Source of the DNA: Hydractinia symbiolongicarpus
Taxonomy: Eukaryota > Cnidaria > Hydrozoa > Anthoathecata > Hydractiniidae
Reading direction: 5' to 3'
Assembly: GCF_029227915.1 (NCBI RefSeq)
Contig: NC_079878.1
Coordinates: forward strand, 27,243,501 to 27,307,500
Length of the DNA stretch: 64,000 bases
Part shown: positions 43,144 through 53,699 of the stretch, piece by piece
How the letters are laid out: the number at the start of each line of letters is the position of its first letter
How positions within the stretch are numbered: position 1 is the stretch's first letter
The notes under the pieces: generated by a model
What the model was told of the DNA's origin: nothing
Database searches by the model: none
Seen by the model: the letters and a program-made list of their open reading frames with translations, nothing else
Position numbers and translations under genes: made by a program

Positions 43144-44170
43144 TCGCTGACTCACGTAACCATAAAGTAAATAGATTTATTTCAAAGTTTTATTGTTTAG
43201 GAAGTGAAGTTGTTAACGCTTTTTTGCAGCCTTCGACTATTGAGAACAATTATTTAGTTCTCCCGACTGATGAAATAGTTTTGGTCGTAATTTTATTTTC
43301 GCAACAAATGTTATACATGTTATACATTTTCTGTTATTATCCAAAACCCATGTTCCTAAAGCATATTTGCTTGCATCAGAGAAAACAAATAATTAATGTA
43401 AACCGTCTAAACATCTGTAATTAAGTCGATCAAGGTTGCTATCCAGAAAAAGTAATTCTTGATGAACGGCTGGGAAGTTCAAAATATTATTTAGAAACTA
43501 ATTTCATAGTCAATTTAGCCAGCTTTCTAGCTGTAGCATAAGGATAGTATAAGTATAAGTATAAGCTGTAGTATAAGTGAAAGAAGAGATCGTAAATAAA
43601 TTTTTGTAGAGCTCATGCGATTTTCTGACACTTTAATGATGTTTGTTTTGCAATCTAAGGTAAGTTCTAACCAAGTAAGATTTTTGGGAAGGGGCGACGC
43701 AAATCCTGCTTTTTCTAAAGAATCTTTAAGAAAATTAGCGTAATTTTTTGCTATGTTAAACTATTTTTAATTCCTGCTCCGTCATCTAAATAAACACTAA
43801 TCTTAATTCCATTTTCGTGCCAAAAAGCTACTAGCGGGCGAACCACTTTTGTTAAAACGAATGGGGCAGTACTTAATCCAAAAAGCAAGACTGCATTTTC
43901 AAAGTACTTTTTTATTCTATCTATAACCCCGAAAAACCTAAATAGGTTTGGTGTTCTTCAAAAAGTTAAATATGATGATAACCTTGTCCAACTTGTATGC
44001 GTGACTGTGCTTTGTTGCAAAAGATCTGAAAGATGTCCAATCATCAAATTTGATGTAATCTCTAGCCAGTTGCTTATTAACGTATCGTAAATCTAGAATC
44101 GGCCTTTTCTTCCCTGATGAGTTTGTACTAACATTCAAAGGAATAATAATTTTTGAAAGCACGGGAGACT
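42999..44170 (-). pseudogene. DIRS-like retroelement: RT and RNase H remnants, rearranged
   Basis: Minus-strand RT pieces: IPLNVSTNSSGKKRPILDLRYVNKQL (near 44130), then FGLSTAPFVLTKVVRPL and VYLDDGAG (catalytic YLDD, about 43780-43796). RNase H pieces: LFSDASKYALGTWVLDNN (near 43390-43340) and SRNLNTEADTICRFVDRDDW (near 43110-43060), ending WPLTVDM. Motif order and wording fit DIRS-type tyrosine-recombinase retroelements. The intervening segment 43125-43310 is inverted: read on the plus strand it gives PLTVDMFADSRNHKVNRFIS and FYCLGSEVVNAFLQ, which belongs downstream of WPLTVD. The recombinase is not seen. Inactive. Confidence 0.65.
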
Positions 44171-44990
44171 CAACTATTCGCCCACTTTCTAATAATTCTT
44201 TAATACTGTCGGAAACAAAATTATTTTCTACAAGAGCAGATTTATTATTTTCAAAGTAAGAATTTTTAGTGGTAGAGATGAATGTATCCGGTTTTTAAAA
44301 TTTCTAAAATGGTAGAGCTAGCACCAATTTCTTCCCAATATTTTAAGTTGGCTCTTAAATTCCCTTTAACACGACCAATACTAGAACACATATTAGACAA
44401 TTGATAACTCTTTCCAAAGAATGGAGCGTGGCAGATTTCGAAGCATAAAAGTTAACTGGGTGGTGAAGTGAATTACTTGTTTAAGTTCGAGACGATATGC
44501 AATGGTTTTCTGGGTTTCCCCCGCTGGGTTCCAAGTCTACCTTTCTAAGGGGCGGTTTCTTGGTCAGCCCGAGCATTACGATACGATTTCTCAAGTGTTC
44601 ATGTCTAAGGTCAGAAAGTTTTTTTGTTTCCAGTTTTCCTGCTTTTCATTCTGTGCCACAACCTTTCTAAGGACTGGGTTCCAAGTCTACCTTTTTTAGC
44701 CCTGGGCTCTGTGTCAGTAGGTAAAAGCAACAACGATCGACTCTTCTTTTTCCAACGTTTAACAAAAGTTATTTGTTTTGGCGGATGGTGTCAATGAATG
44801 TTCCTGGTGTCTTGTAGGAGGCAGGGGATGCTTACTCTAGGGCCCGCACCAGATCCCAAGCGTGGGTGAATTTCACCAATCCTCATGTTTCCACATTCAA
44901 AGGTGTTTGTTTCAGTACAGCCGAAATCCATTAGCTTTTCGATCATCCCTGTAAAGTGGCTTCTTATTCTTTTTTTTCATTAACATCTCT
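44171..44990. other. Probable further decayed DIRS-like sequence
   Basis: Some minus-strand stretches in 44170-44440 look like weak continuation of the RT region but with many stops. 44500-44720 contains a short direct repeat (GGTTCCAAGTCTACCTTT twice). No gene can be called. Confidence 0.3.
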
Positions 44991-44993
44991 GTC

Positions 44994-45794
44994 TTAAAAG
45001 GCTAGTTATATCTGCATTGCGATGAAATTACTCCTATTCTCTCTCTCTCTTAGGATGTTGGGCAGTCTCTTGCCAGTATCCAGCTTTTCCGCACAGCAAG
45101 CAGATGTCGGTTGTGTAGGAATTCGACTGTAGGTGTCTCTGTAGGCAAGCCCCCTGAAATTGATTTATTGGATGAACGAGGGTTTGTAGAAGACTCTGGA
45201 AAACGACGTACAGGTTTGTTTATCCTTTTCTTCGCAAAAGCCTTTTTTTCTGCTCCACGTATTTTACGTTCGTCCTCACTGTCACTGGCTAACTCATCAG
45301 ATTCGTATTCTGCCACAGGGTTCCATCCTTTAGGATATCGGTCGGCAAGTTGAATCAGCTTGTTACAACGTTTGATTGAACCTCTACATTCCTTAAGGCT
45401 TTTCAGCGGTTTAGAGGAGTAGCCGTCTTTGATTGGGGTTATGGATTCATCAATTTTCTCGGGTACTTTCCTAAAAACAGAATCTCAATCAAATCTTATT
45501 TAATTTATTGCACAGATTTTTGAGAACATCTTAAAGGTACTGTCCGGTAAAAAAATAAAACTTGATATTACTAAAATCTCGGTACAAAAGTAAAGAAAAA
45601 AGCATTTAATACAACCACAATTGTCTTTCAAAAGTTTAAACTAAATTTGGTTTCTTGTCCATGCCATTCTCAATCGCCATCTTTACTGAACTTCGAACGC
45701 GGAAAAAGGACTGAACCTCCTTTTTTTAATTGAACTTTCCGTCTTAAAAGGCTAGTCATATCTGCATTGCGATGTAGTTACTCCTATTCTCTCC
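44994..45794. repeat. Direct repeat of about 50 bp around a gag-like fragment
   Basis: TTAAAAGGCTAGT(T/C)ATATC and the following TGCATTGCGATG...TTACTCCTATTCTCTC occur near 44994-45045 and again near 45743-45793. They flank the zinc-knuckle-like fragment. They could be split direct repeats of a DIRS/Ngaro-type element or a local duplication. Confidence 0.55.
45050..45480 (-). pseudogene. Gag-like fragment with degenerate zinc knuckle
   Basis: The minus-strand frame MAEYESDELASDSEDERKIRGAEKK...KKRINKPVRRFPESST is acidic, then basic. In an adjacent frame it continues CLLCGKAGYWQETAQ, a decayed CCHC knuckle. This layout is typical of Gag-like proteins of DIRS-type elements. The upstream part (about 45320-45480) continues as a decayed frame. 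It fits the DIRS remnant located 900 bases downstream on the same strand. Confidence 0.45.
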
Positions 45795-48155
45795 GTAGTG
45801 ATTGGCGCGTGCAGAAAGAGAAATGAAGAAAAAAATTTAATGTTATTCCCATTCAAATTTATTTTACGTTTTTTAATCATGTTCACAAACAGAAGTGTAA
45901 TCATAATTGGATTTCAGTTTAAGCCACAACGACACAATAACAAACAACAAATTCACTCTTATAATGACGATAAAGCAGACGCACAAGAATCACCCGCTGC
46001 TTCTCGCACACATATAGATGTCAGTGGGTGGTGCTTATGTGAAAAGTGCCTTCAGCTGTTAAGTGTTTGTGCTGTAACGAGGTGGACACTATGAAATACT
46101 TCCAGCTACAGGGTACCTATATAATTTGACCTTATGTTTTTCTACTAAAAATAAATAAATAAGCGCTTGGGTACAAGGTTTTTATTGTGTATTAGATAAG
46201 AAATGTACAACAGACCAGGAAGATTTTAACAGGGTTGTGATTTTAAAGAACACTTTGTGGACAGCGTTAGTCGCTCTTCACGATCGGAAAAGCCGTGGAC
46301 TTAAAAAAAGGACGAAGTTTCTAACAAGTAAGTCGCTAGCACTCTTGAAATTTCTGTTGCCATAGTATATATTTCCAATCTTATTTGAGGATGATATTTT
46401 TAGATCTTATCGATATGCGGCATACCGCCAATTCTATTGGTTTGTTCATAACCACTTGGGAAAAGGCTTTTGTCGGGTGATACCGTCTTGTGTCGTGTCT
46501 AGGATGCGTAGAGAATATCCAAGTCCGAATAGGGTGTATACTGGCTTCAAAGAAGGTGAAGAAATACCTGAAATTGATTTTTCTTGGACAAATGAAGTTG
46601 ACGACCAGATTACTTGATTGTAAATTAAAAACAACCTCTCACTCAGTACTTTTTTAAATTTGAAAATAAACAGCAAGCTGTACTTAAAACGATGTTGCAC
46701 AATTTTTGCACAAGTATTTACAGTTGGTTAAAATATATACATATAAAAAGTGTGATTATGAATAACCTGGAACTAATTTCTTTTTGTTTGCTAATTGAGA
46801 GGGATAGAATAGGGGTACTGGGAACGAGTTTTATAATCTAGGAGATATAAAAGTACATAAACCACAATTTATTTAATGCGTTTGTATTTCAATGCATTTT
46901 CTATAATTTGTTCTTTCGCTGGTCGGTTTCTGGAGCAATCTTTAATGAATATTTTCGTTCCAAACGACTTTTTATGGTAGCTTTCCGCTTGCATGAAGAC
47001 CGTTTTAAGACTCTGATGTAAGTTAAGTAGTCATAACTTTTATCTTATTTTATAATTTTTGCTCCGTATCTTCGATTTGTTTTAGAGTACGCGATTTTGA
47101 ATATGGTTATCTTTGCACCTTCCTCGTCAATACTGTATTTCTAAATAAATACATTAATTGATGATTTGGTCGACAGTGTGTAAACACGTACTTTAGGTCG
47201 ACACCATTAATTTGGCTCAGAGAAAAGCTGATGTGTAGAACTGACTCTGCAATAATTTTTGACACGGTCTATTTTCTCATAGAACGTTTGAATTCGATTT
47301 AAATAAATTTTTAGCATTATTTGTCGACATAAGGTTTTTTCTACAACTTCGCGTCATTAGGTGCACAGATAAATGTCTAACGGTCTCGTGAAAAGTTTTA
47401 AAACTTTCCCAAGTTGCTCAATATTTCGCGAATATACTCTCAGCCTAATGTTTCTTATAAAAAAACGAGTAATTTTAAATTGCTGAGTTCTTTTTTGTTA
47501 TGAGCACAACATGTGTTTATGTGCACGTTTATTTTTTGTCAGCCTCATTATTCTTATGAAAACTTCTTATTTTAGCCTCAAAATATGTTAACACAGTAAT
47601 TGATGTTTTTTATTTTCTCATTCCTCTCTTTATTTCAAGAGGTCTTCTTTGCACAGCATGCCCAAACTATTGAAGCTCCTAATATTTAGTTCGAGCAGTT
47701 TTCTGCAAAGAGGACTGGAGGAGAAATCATTGGGAAATAAGACAGACAGATTTAAGAGAAATGATATATTTAAAACAGAAGTGATATATTAAAAACAGAA
47801 GCTAGAAATAAATGAAATAAACTTGATTACTTTTTTTCTGCATCAGAGATCTCATTTTTCTACGATGACATGAAACCTCCCTCTCTTTGAACAAAATGGA
47901 TCCCAGCACAAAAAAATGATACTAATATCCACGTTAGCACGAAATCGTAGTGTCCCATTTAAGAAATGTTTTTTCCCCAAATTTAACAGAATATTCCCTA
48001 ATGAAGAAATTTATGCAGCACTTCTCCATCACCATCGTAAAAATATCTCTTTAATCACAAAAGTTGCATCCGCAACTTATTTCACCATATAACACATCTG
48101 ACCAAACGAAATTAAAACAACCTAACAAGACAAACAGTTAGATTTTACAGTCAGT
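45795..48155. other. No recognised genes
   Basis: AT-rich DNA. Short frames (45798-46094 plus; 46446-46700 minus, with STSFVQEKSISGISSPSLKPVYTLF) have no recognisable content and no splice or repeat support. Confidence 0.45.
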
Positions 48156-48159
48156 TGAA

Positions 48160-48835
48160 ATTAACCCGGCTGTTTCTGTCACAAGCATCTACCGTGAACT
48201 TTGCTTACTCTTCACTCTCTTATACAGTAATCATAAGAAGCATAGCAAGGGGGTTCGACTATGTCTTGTCTTTGGGTGCGACGACCCCACTTTTAACCCA
48301 GTCCAGTAGGGGAGGCCAAGTTTGCTCACTTGGTGTACAGGGTTAACGATCCTCCTGTACCCATAATTATTCTTGTAAGAAGCTCTGCAAGGGGTGTGAA
48401 ATTTCTCTTTCATGTCTTCGTGGTTTAACGCCCACGCATATCACCTCAGTAACCTCATGCTGGTCCTGACCAAGGCTGGTCCTAAGCATCAATCACCTGT
48501 GTAAGGCTGAGTGTTGGGATCCCGTGATACGTGTAAAGCTACAGCCAGGTTCACAAGTCCTGGCGCATAGGTAGTTGTTTGCCCCCTTTTATAATTTTTA
48601 TATATTTGTGTATATATACGTTTTATGTCAATATATGTTGTTGTTGTTTTTTTTGATTTGTTGTTGCAATATTTTTATTGTCCAGAGGGTTGCTTTTCCA
48701 ATTAACTTGGTTGTACGGACCATCCTTGTTAAAGGGAGATCTTGCTTTGCATAGAGATCTTTAAGGGTTTAAAATAAGAGTTATTAGACTAGTCGAATCA
48801 CTATAGCTTGCTGTTCTGTTATCTCATAATCTTAT
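48160..48835 (+). mobile_element. Solo tail of a USP element (subfamily A/D)
   Basis: Nearly identical to 36660-37320: GTTTCTGTCACAA..., hairpin modules at 48244-48302 and 48387-48453, CTGTGTAAGGCTGAGTGTTG, and the 3' end ATTAGACTAGTCGAATCACT...TTATCTCATAATC. CTTATCGTAAGATCGTAAGAT-type repeats follow. USP codons are absent. A 14-base direct duplication (GCTGGTCCTGACCAAG) distinguishes it from copy D. Confidence 0.85.
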
Positions 48836-48839
48836 CGTA

Positions 48840-49635
48840 AGATCGTAAGATAAAAATGTATTTACCAGAAACGCTTGCTGCCTTTCTCTGATTCAATTCT
48901 ATGGAATAATAAAATTCGTGTGATACTTTCGATATATTGAACACAAAAGCAGTTCACATAGGTTAGTCTATATTAAAGACACACTATAAATAAGGCTTCT
49001 CTAGTTGCTTTACGAGGTCTCCCTCTACGACGTTGACCTTGGGCGATTTTTAGTCTGTAAGGAAATGTCATTAAATCGACCAACATTATTTTTTTATACT
49101 TTTATATTCAAGCAACCACAACTCATTCCTGCTCAAGTATGCAAGGATTCCTAATTATTCAATTTTAGCGTAAACGTTTATTCAGACAGGGTAATTATTT
49201 GAGACCTCAGTTGTTCGTGTTTTTTCTTCTGTAGGTAATTTATTTTTACCTTTCTTTCATTGACGGAAGAGATTTTGGAGAATTGAAATCTTGTGGATAA
49301 CAAATTGGCACCCAAATTAATTTCTTCGACGCTCACCAAATCAATTTTCCGCCATTTTTTTTTTTTTTTTGCCGGACTCTAAATAAAATTCTTGCCAATT
49401 TCTTATTGCTATCCGCCAATGTTTTTGGATTTTAATGGACATGATTTCGATATTGAAGAGTGGCTTACTTTTTATCTAACTTTGTATTAAAAGATATTGC
49501 CTGATTTACAAAGAAAAAAACACGTTTTTTAAAAAAATATATTTCAATTTTTTATGGACTAAGTTCCGCACATTTCATTGAATTCCCTTACTAACCAAAT
49601 TTCTTCCCGCCAATTTTATTTCCTAAGGTAGACTG
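48840..49635. other. No recognised genes
   Basis: AT-rich sequence with a T-run at 49357-49370; nothing recognised. Confidence 0.45.
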
Positions 49636-49637
49636 AA

Positions 49638-49987
49638 TTAAAGGTTGAAAGAAGTTCTGATCAACATATCGGATCGAGTGCTTCTGAAAAACCACCTCTT
49701 TCGTCCCAATCTTAGTCGTTTATTTGGGTACAACATATAACTTTTTAACATATTACTTTTCGGTTTGTTTTGGAAAATCTCATAACAATCAGAACTACTC
49801 TCTTCTTCCTCAGACGGATTCAATATTTCAAAATTTTCATCAGATGAATCATTCAAATCTACGAGATAAATATGCGAAATTATTGTTTGTTTGTTTGTTT
49901 GTCTGTACCATTAAATTGATTGTCATTAATATTTACCTTCTTCGCATTTCATATCAAATTTCCTCTTTCTGGGTTCCTTTTCGTACT
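49638..49987 (-). CDS. Two possible exons of an unrecognised acidic/basic protein
   Basis: On the minus strand an exon at 49987-49937 (after TTTTTTAG) reads YEKEPRKRKFDMKCEE and ends in GTAAAT. The next exon (49858-49638, after TCTCGTAG) continues in phase as DLNDSSDENFEILNPSEEEE..., then YEIFQNKPKS and a basic end ...TRSDMLIRTSFNL, then stop. The in-phase join supports real splicing, but an exon upstream near 50070-50115 has no compatible frame. The protein has an acidic stretch followed by a lysine/arginine-rich one and no known domain. It may be a fragment. Confidence 0.3.
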
Positions 49988-50039
49988 CTAAAAAAGTACA
50001 TACAAATTTCACTTTCTCCCTTGATATATATTTGACAAA

Positions 50040-50675
50040 ACATAATTCTTATCAAAGAAATTCATAGAAATGTACCTCCTTGGAGTTGTTAGGGTTTACT
50101 TTTGTTGACCGTTCTCATTCTGAAACAGTAATCTAAATAAAGAATACTTTTTATTATCGAAGATAATATATAAAACCCTGAAGTTTCTTAACTATTTGCC
50201 TGACTTTGCGACTTAACCCAACAGCAAAACTATTGCGCAGTGCAACATTGCGCTCTGGACTTAAAATATTCAAAAGTTATTTACAATGCTTTGCGACACA
50301 GTGGCAAAACTATCGCGCAACGTTGTGCTAAAGACTAAATTGTTTGTTAACTATTGATCGAGGGTTTTAAAATATGTTTCACCTATATGGACTAAATAAG
50401 AAAGCTGTACTTGTGAAAATCCTCAAATGCATTTTTCGCTTCTTTAACAGTCAAAAGTTGGCATCTGCTCACCCATGGGTTTAATTCCTTTTCGCAAGGT
50501 TATGACAGGGTAATAATTGAAGATATAGAACGTACTCAATTATTCAATGAACATAAAAAACAATTTTAATCTCAATGTCATTGTATAATATATTGTTTAT
50601 TTCAAGAATGCACAACTACTACTACCAATCTTTTATCACTATTTTTCTGCTCGATAAAACGGCAACTTAAATAAT
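50040..50675. other. No recognised genes
   Basis: Two related stretches (CAAAACTATTGCGCAGTGCAACATTG near 50225 and CAAAACTATCGCGCAACGTTG near 50300) form a short degenerate direct repeat; otherwise nothing recognised. Confidence 0.45.
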
Positions 50676-51435
50676 GGTCACTACACAACCATAGCCTTCG
50701 ACCAAATGGTACACAGGTGGATACATTGCAACGATAGAGCAGTAATTTTCTGTGATGACCGCCTTGTTAACAGTCACGAGTAATATGTTTTCTTTCAGCA
50801 AGGGGGCTGGACTACACCAGTCTTGGTCTTTGGAGAGTGACGACTCCACTTATTACCCCAGTCAAAAATAAAACAAAATCAAATAAAAATTAAGTTAGCA
50901 AGGGGGTTTGATCATACTAGGTCTTGTCTTTGGAGAGTGACGACTCCACTTATTACCCAATTAAAAAAAATAAAAAAAATAAAAAAAAAATATTAGCAGG
51001 GGGGTTTAATCACACATGATCTTGTCTTTGGAGAGTACCGACTCCATTTATTACCTGAGTTAAAAACAAAGAATAGCACAGTTGAACAGAAAGTGGTCAA
51101 AGTTAATTTTAGGAAGATAGGGATGTCTAGTTTCTGCTGATGACCGTCCGCGGACCTCTTCGAGGTGACCCAGCTAGACATCCAGTGTACTTAGGTTCAG
51201 AAATATGGGTCGAAACCTACCTGCCCTTGGTTAAAGTTCTGTTCATCTTTTCAAATGTGTTGTATCCTTTTATTATTTTTTTTTATATATTTTTTTTAAT
51301 TCCTTGTAAAAAGGGAGAATTGTGCTTTTAGAGGCATATTCTCTAGAGGAGTACAACTTCTAGCTTGTTTCCAAAGACCTAACAGGTTGAGTTCATCATT
51401 GCGGTGGCTTGCCACCTCTTTGTAAATTATTTTCT
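50676..51435 (+). mobile_element. USP retroelement-like copy E
   Basis: Begins in the USP His box (NNGHYTTIAFDQ..., WIHCNDRAVIFCDDRLVNSHE), then three hairpin modules (50799-50867, 50899-50970, 50998-51064). The paired arms GGATGTCTAG (51121-51130) and CTAGACATCC (51174-51183) follow, with inner hairpin ACCTC-TTC-GAGGT (51154-51166). GGTCGAAACC comes next, and the copy ends GCGGTGGCTTGCCACCTCTTTG. It is the most complete tail of subfamily B/E and the reference for the interrupted copy B. Confidence 0.8.
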
Positions 51436-51545
51436 TTCTTTTAAAAAATTTAATCACCTTAACATCTTTATAATTTTGCTTATTTACATCATGTTTTTTC
51501 CTATCAGTAACTGCAGGCATTTGATTATCAGCCTTTGCCAAGGTT

Positions 51546-51970
51546 TCCTTGGTAACCAGTATAGAAAGTGTTGCGGAGAGGTTGCCAAGGCAAAGGCATT
51601 AAGCACGGCAAGGAAAGGGCACGGCAAAGGCAGGCAAGGAAACAGGAAGAGGAATCAGCAAGGCAGGGGTAGGCAAGACAGGGGTAGGACAGGGGTAGCA
51701 AGGAAAGGGCACGGCAAAGGCAGGCAAGGAAACAGGAAGAGGAATCAGCAAGGCAGGGGTAGACAAGGCATGGGAGGCACAGGCAAGGGTACAGTAGGCA
51801 GGCACCAGAAACGGCAAAGGAAGAGTAAGGGTGTATTATTAAGCAGGGCAAGGTAAGGGCACGGCAAAGAAACAGGAAACAGCAAAGCAGGGATAAATTA
51901 GGCATGGGAAGCGTAGGCAAAGGCATTAAGGACGGCAAGGAAAAGGCACGGTAAGTACCGGCAAGGCAAG
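51546..51970 (-). repeat. Minisatellite of CCTTGCC type, copy 3 (inverted)
   Basis: Reverse complement of the array at 22945-23345, including its end (AGAAAGTGTTGCGGAGAGGT). Two nearly identical subunits of roughly 60 bases occur at 51605-51665 and 51698-51758. It starts about 110 bases after copy E. Translations across it are low-complexity artefacts. Confidence 0.8.
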
Positions 51971-53045
51971 AGAAATGTCTGCTTTATGTAGGTTCCCTTT
52001 ATTTAAACCCCTTCTATTAAGCCCCCCCGTCTAAAACCTCCCTAATTTATCCCCTCCCCCGCGGGGGCTAAAAAGAGGAATTACGGTATTAGTATTAGAG
52101 GTGTTAGAAAAAAAAAATCTGAGATAAGATGTATAATTTTAACCCTCTTTCCCCACCGGTCTAGCTATCCAAGCGAGACATAAAAATTATGCTTTGTAAC
52201 AATTGTGGTTTCTAACAGCGGTATTTTATGAATAGCGATAGCGTAAATGGGACTAAAGTTTTTCTACTCTTACCCTCACCCTATAAGAACAAAAAACGAA
52301 AGGACAATTGGGCAGTTAATTAATGAAGTGCGGAGCAATCATATACTTAAATCAACACCTTTTAATCTAATGTGGAAACAACTTAAAAAGAAATAGTCGG
52401 TGGCCCGTGGAAAAATCCACGGTTCGTCCGTCTTTTTTATACAGCACTGCGTGCGTCTCGCTACTTGCGCAGCTAAGCTACCATTTTGCGTTACAGACAG
52501 AAGGACAGACGTAAACGGGTATTATAATATAGATAAAAAGGATTAAATGAAATAGAATTCTTTAATTCATACTAATAAAATAAAGTAATAAATAATTAGA
52601 AGGGTTAACCTTCAGTAGAACGAGAGGAGAGCAACTTCGAAGTCTGTGTCTCAGGCGGATGTTAACTGAAGCACTTGCTATAAAACGTAATTGACGAAGA
52701 AACAGGAATTATAGGATTTACGGGACCTTAAAAAATCAATGCTACAAATGATTGCACGATGAAACTTTGTAGACAACTCATAACAATTTTAACTATCTTT
52801 ATTGTGAATATCACATCACAATCTCTCGTTTGTATTTTGTGGACCGGAAATGATGACCATTTTACCCAAATACCATTTGTAGTGAATATCCGCGTATATT
52901 TTACATATTAGACCGTTTAGTTACTCAAAAATTACTTTTGTCACTGACTTATGGAGTACGAAATTCTAAATCAAAAGGACTTGTTCTTGTTGAGATCTTA
53001 CGTCATTCTACTAAAGGTTAACAGACGAAATTAAAAAAAAACAAA
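51971..53045. other. Mostly unrecognised; possible MITE remnant at 52395-52530
   Basis: No gene. 52395-52425 has a hairpin (CCGTGG-AAAAAT-CCACGG). The following GCGTTACAGACAGAAGGACAGACG and GGGTATTATAATATAG look like a repeat unit, but its limits are not clear. Confidence 0.4.
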
Positions 53046-53051
53046 AAAACA

Positions 53052-53625
53052 TTAGTAAGGTCTGATACGACCCCCCCGACCACGTTGACCTCCACGACCG
53101 CGTCGGCCACCACGACTGCTTCCTTCACCCTTGCTTTTTCGGAATTCTCTTCCGCCATTATGGACCCAACGTCCAAACACCTCAGCCTCCATTGAACCAC
53201 TGTGGGTCAATCTGTACCTTAGAAATCGAGTCCAGACATTCACTAAAGGAAAAATAAAGGAAAGGTTAATTCAATAAATTTCATAGATAAAACTGAAGTA
53301 TATATACCATAGTTTAATTACGTAACACGAACTTTGAACATTTGAAAATTGATATCTTACTTAATTCCACGTCTGGCGATGTTTCCGTGGCATCTTCCCC
53401 CTCCGTCCATTCCACACCACCTTGCTTGAGCCACCGGCCAAACGATCTGTACCCCGTTGACCCGGGATGTTTAATACGGTGCTCGATGAATTTACCATAA
53501 AGCGCGACTTAAAAGGACGATTATTTGCGATAAGTTTTTTATTCATGCATACGACTAATGATAACAATAACGATAATATACTTACCAAGTTGGCAATCAA
53601 TTTGACCTTCAATTTGACCTTCCAT
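53052..53625 (-). CDS. Small spliced gene: duplicated FGRW domain with RGG tail
   Basis: Three exons on the minus strand join without a frame error: 53625-53586 (MEGQIEGQIDCQL), 53507-53361 and 53242-53052. Introns have GTAAG donors and acceptors CTTTTAAG and CCTTTAG. The product is 125 residues. Exons 2 and 3 each hold one repeat: YGKFIEHRIKHPGS...FGRWLKQGG and WTRFLRYRLTHSGS...FGRWVHNGG. Exon 2 is 147 bases with phase 1 on both sides, the signature of exon duplication. The tail SSRGGRRGRGGQRGRGGRIRPY is an RGG box, usually RNA-binding. It shares design with the gene at 20.5 kb: short N-terminal exon(s), W/F-rich GG module, RGG end. The family is not recognised. An intact frame and clean splicing argue that it is a real gene. 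Confidence 0.65.
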
Positions 53626-53699
53626 TTTTTGTTATTTTTTGTTTTGCTAAAAAATACAAATGAAGCAGTTGCAAAAATCACAAAACAGGCCATTTTTTC

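Noticed and set aside
45798-46094. Plus-strand 98-codon frame as a gene
   Set aside because: Composition is not informative, there is no splice or homology support, and the surroundings are AT-rich non-coding DNA.
51134-51215. Hammerhead ribozyme (CTGATGA ... GAAA)
   Set aside because: The words CTGATGA and CGAAAC occur in copy E, but no proper stem II joins them and the family members read CTGAAGA, so the hammerhead core is not conserved.
51121-51215. Confident HDV-like ribozyme call
   Set aside because: Helix order is similar, but the outer helix is too long, junctions carry extra bases and the active-site segment is not clearly present; kept only as a structural observation.
51404-51856. 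Plus-strand 150-codon frame rich in Lys/Gly/Arg
   Set aside because: It is a translation of the minisatellite array; the opposite strand is equally open and similarly repetitive.
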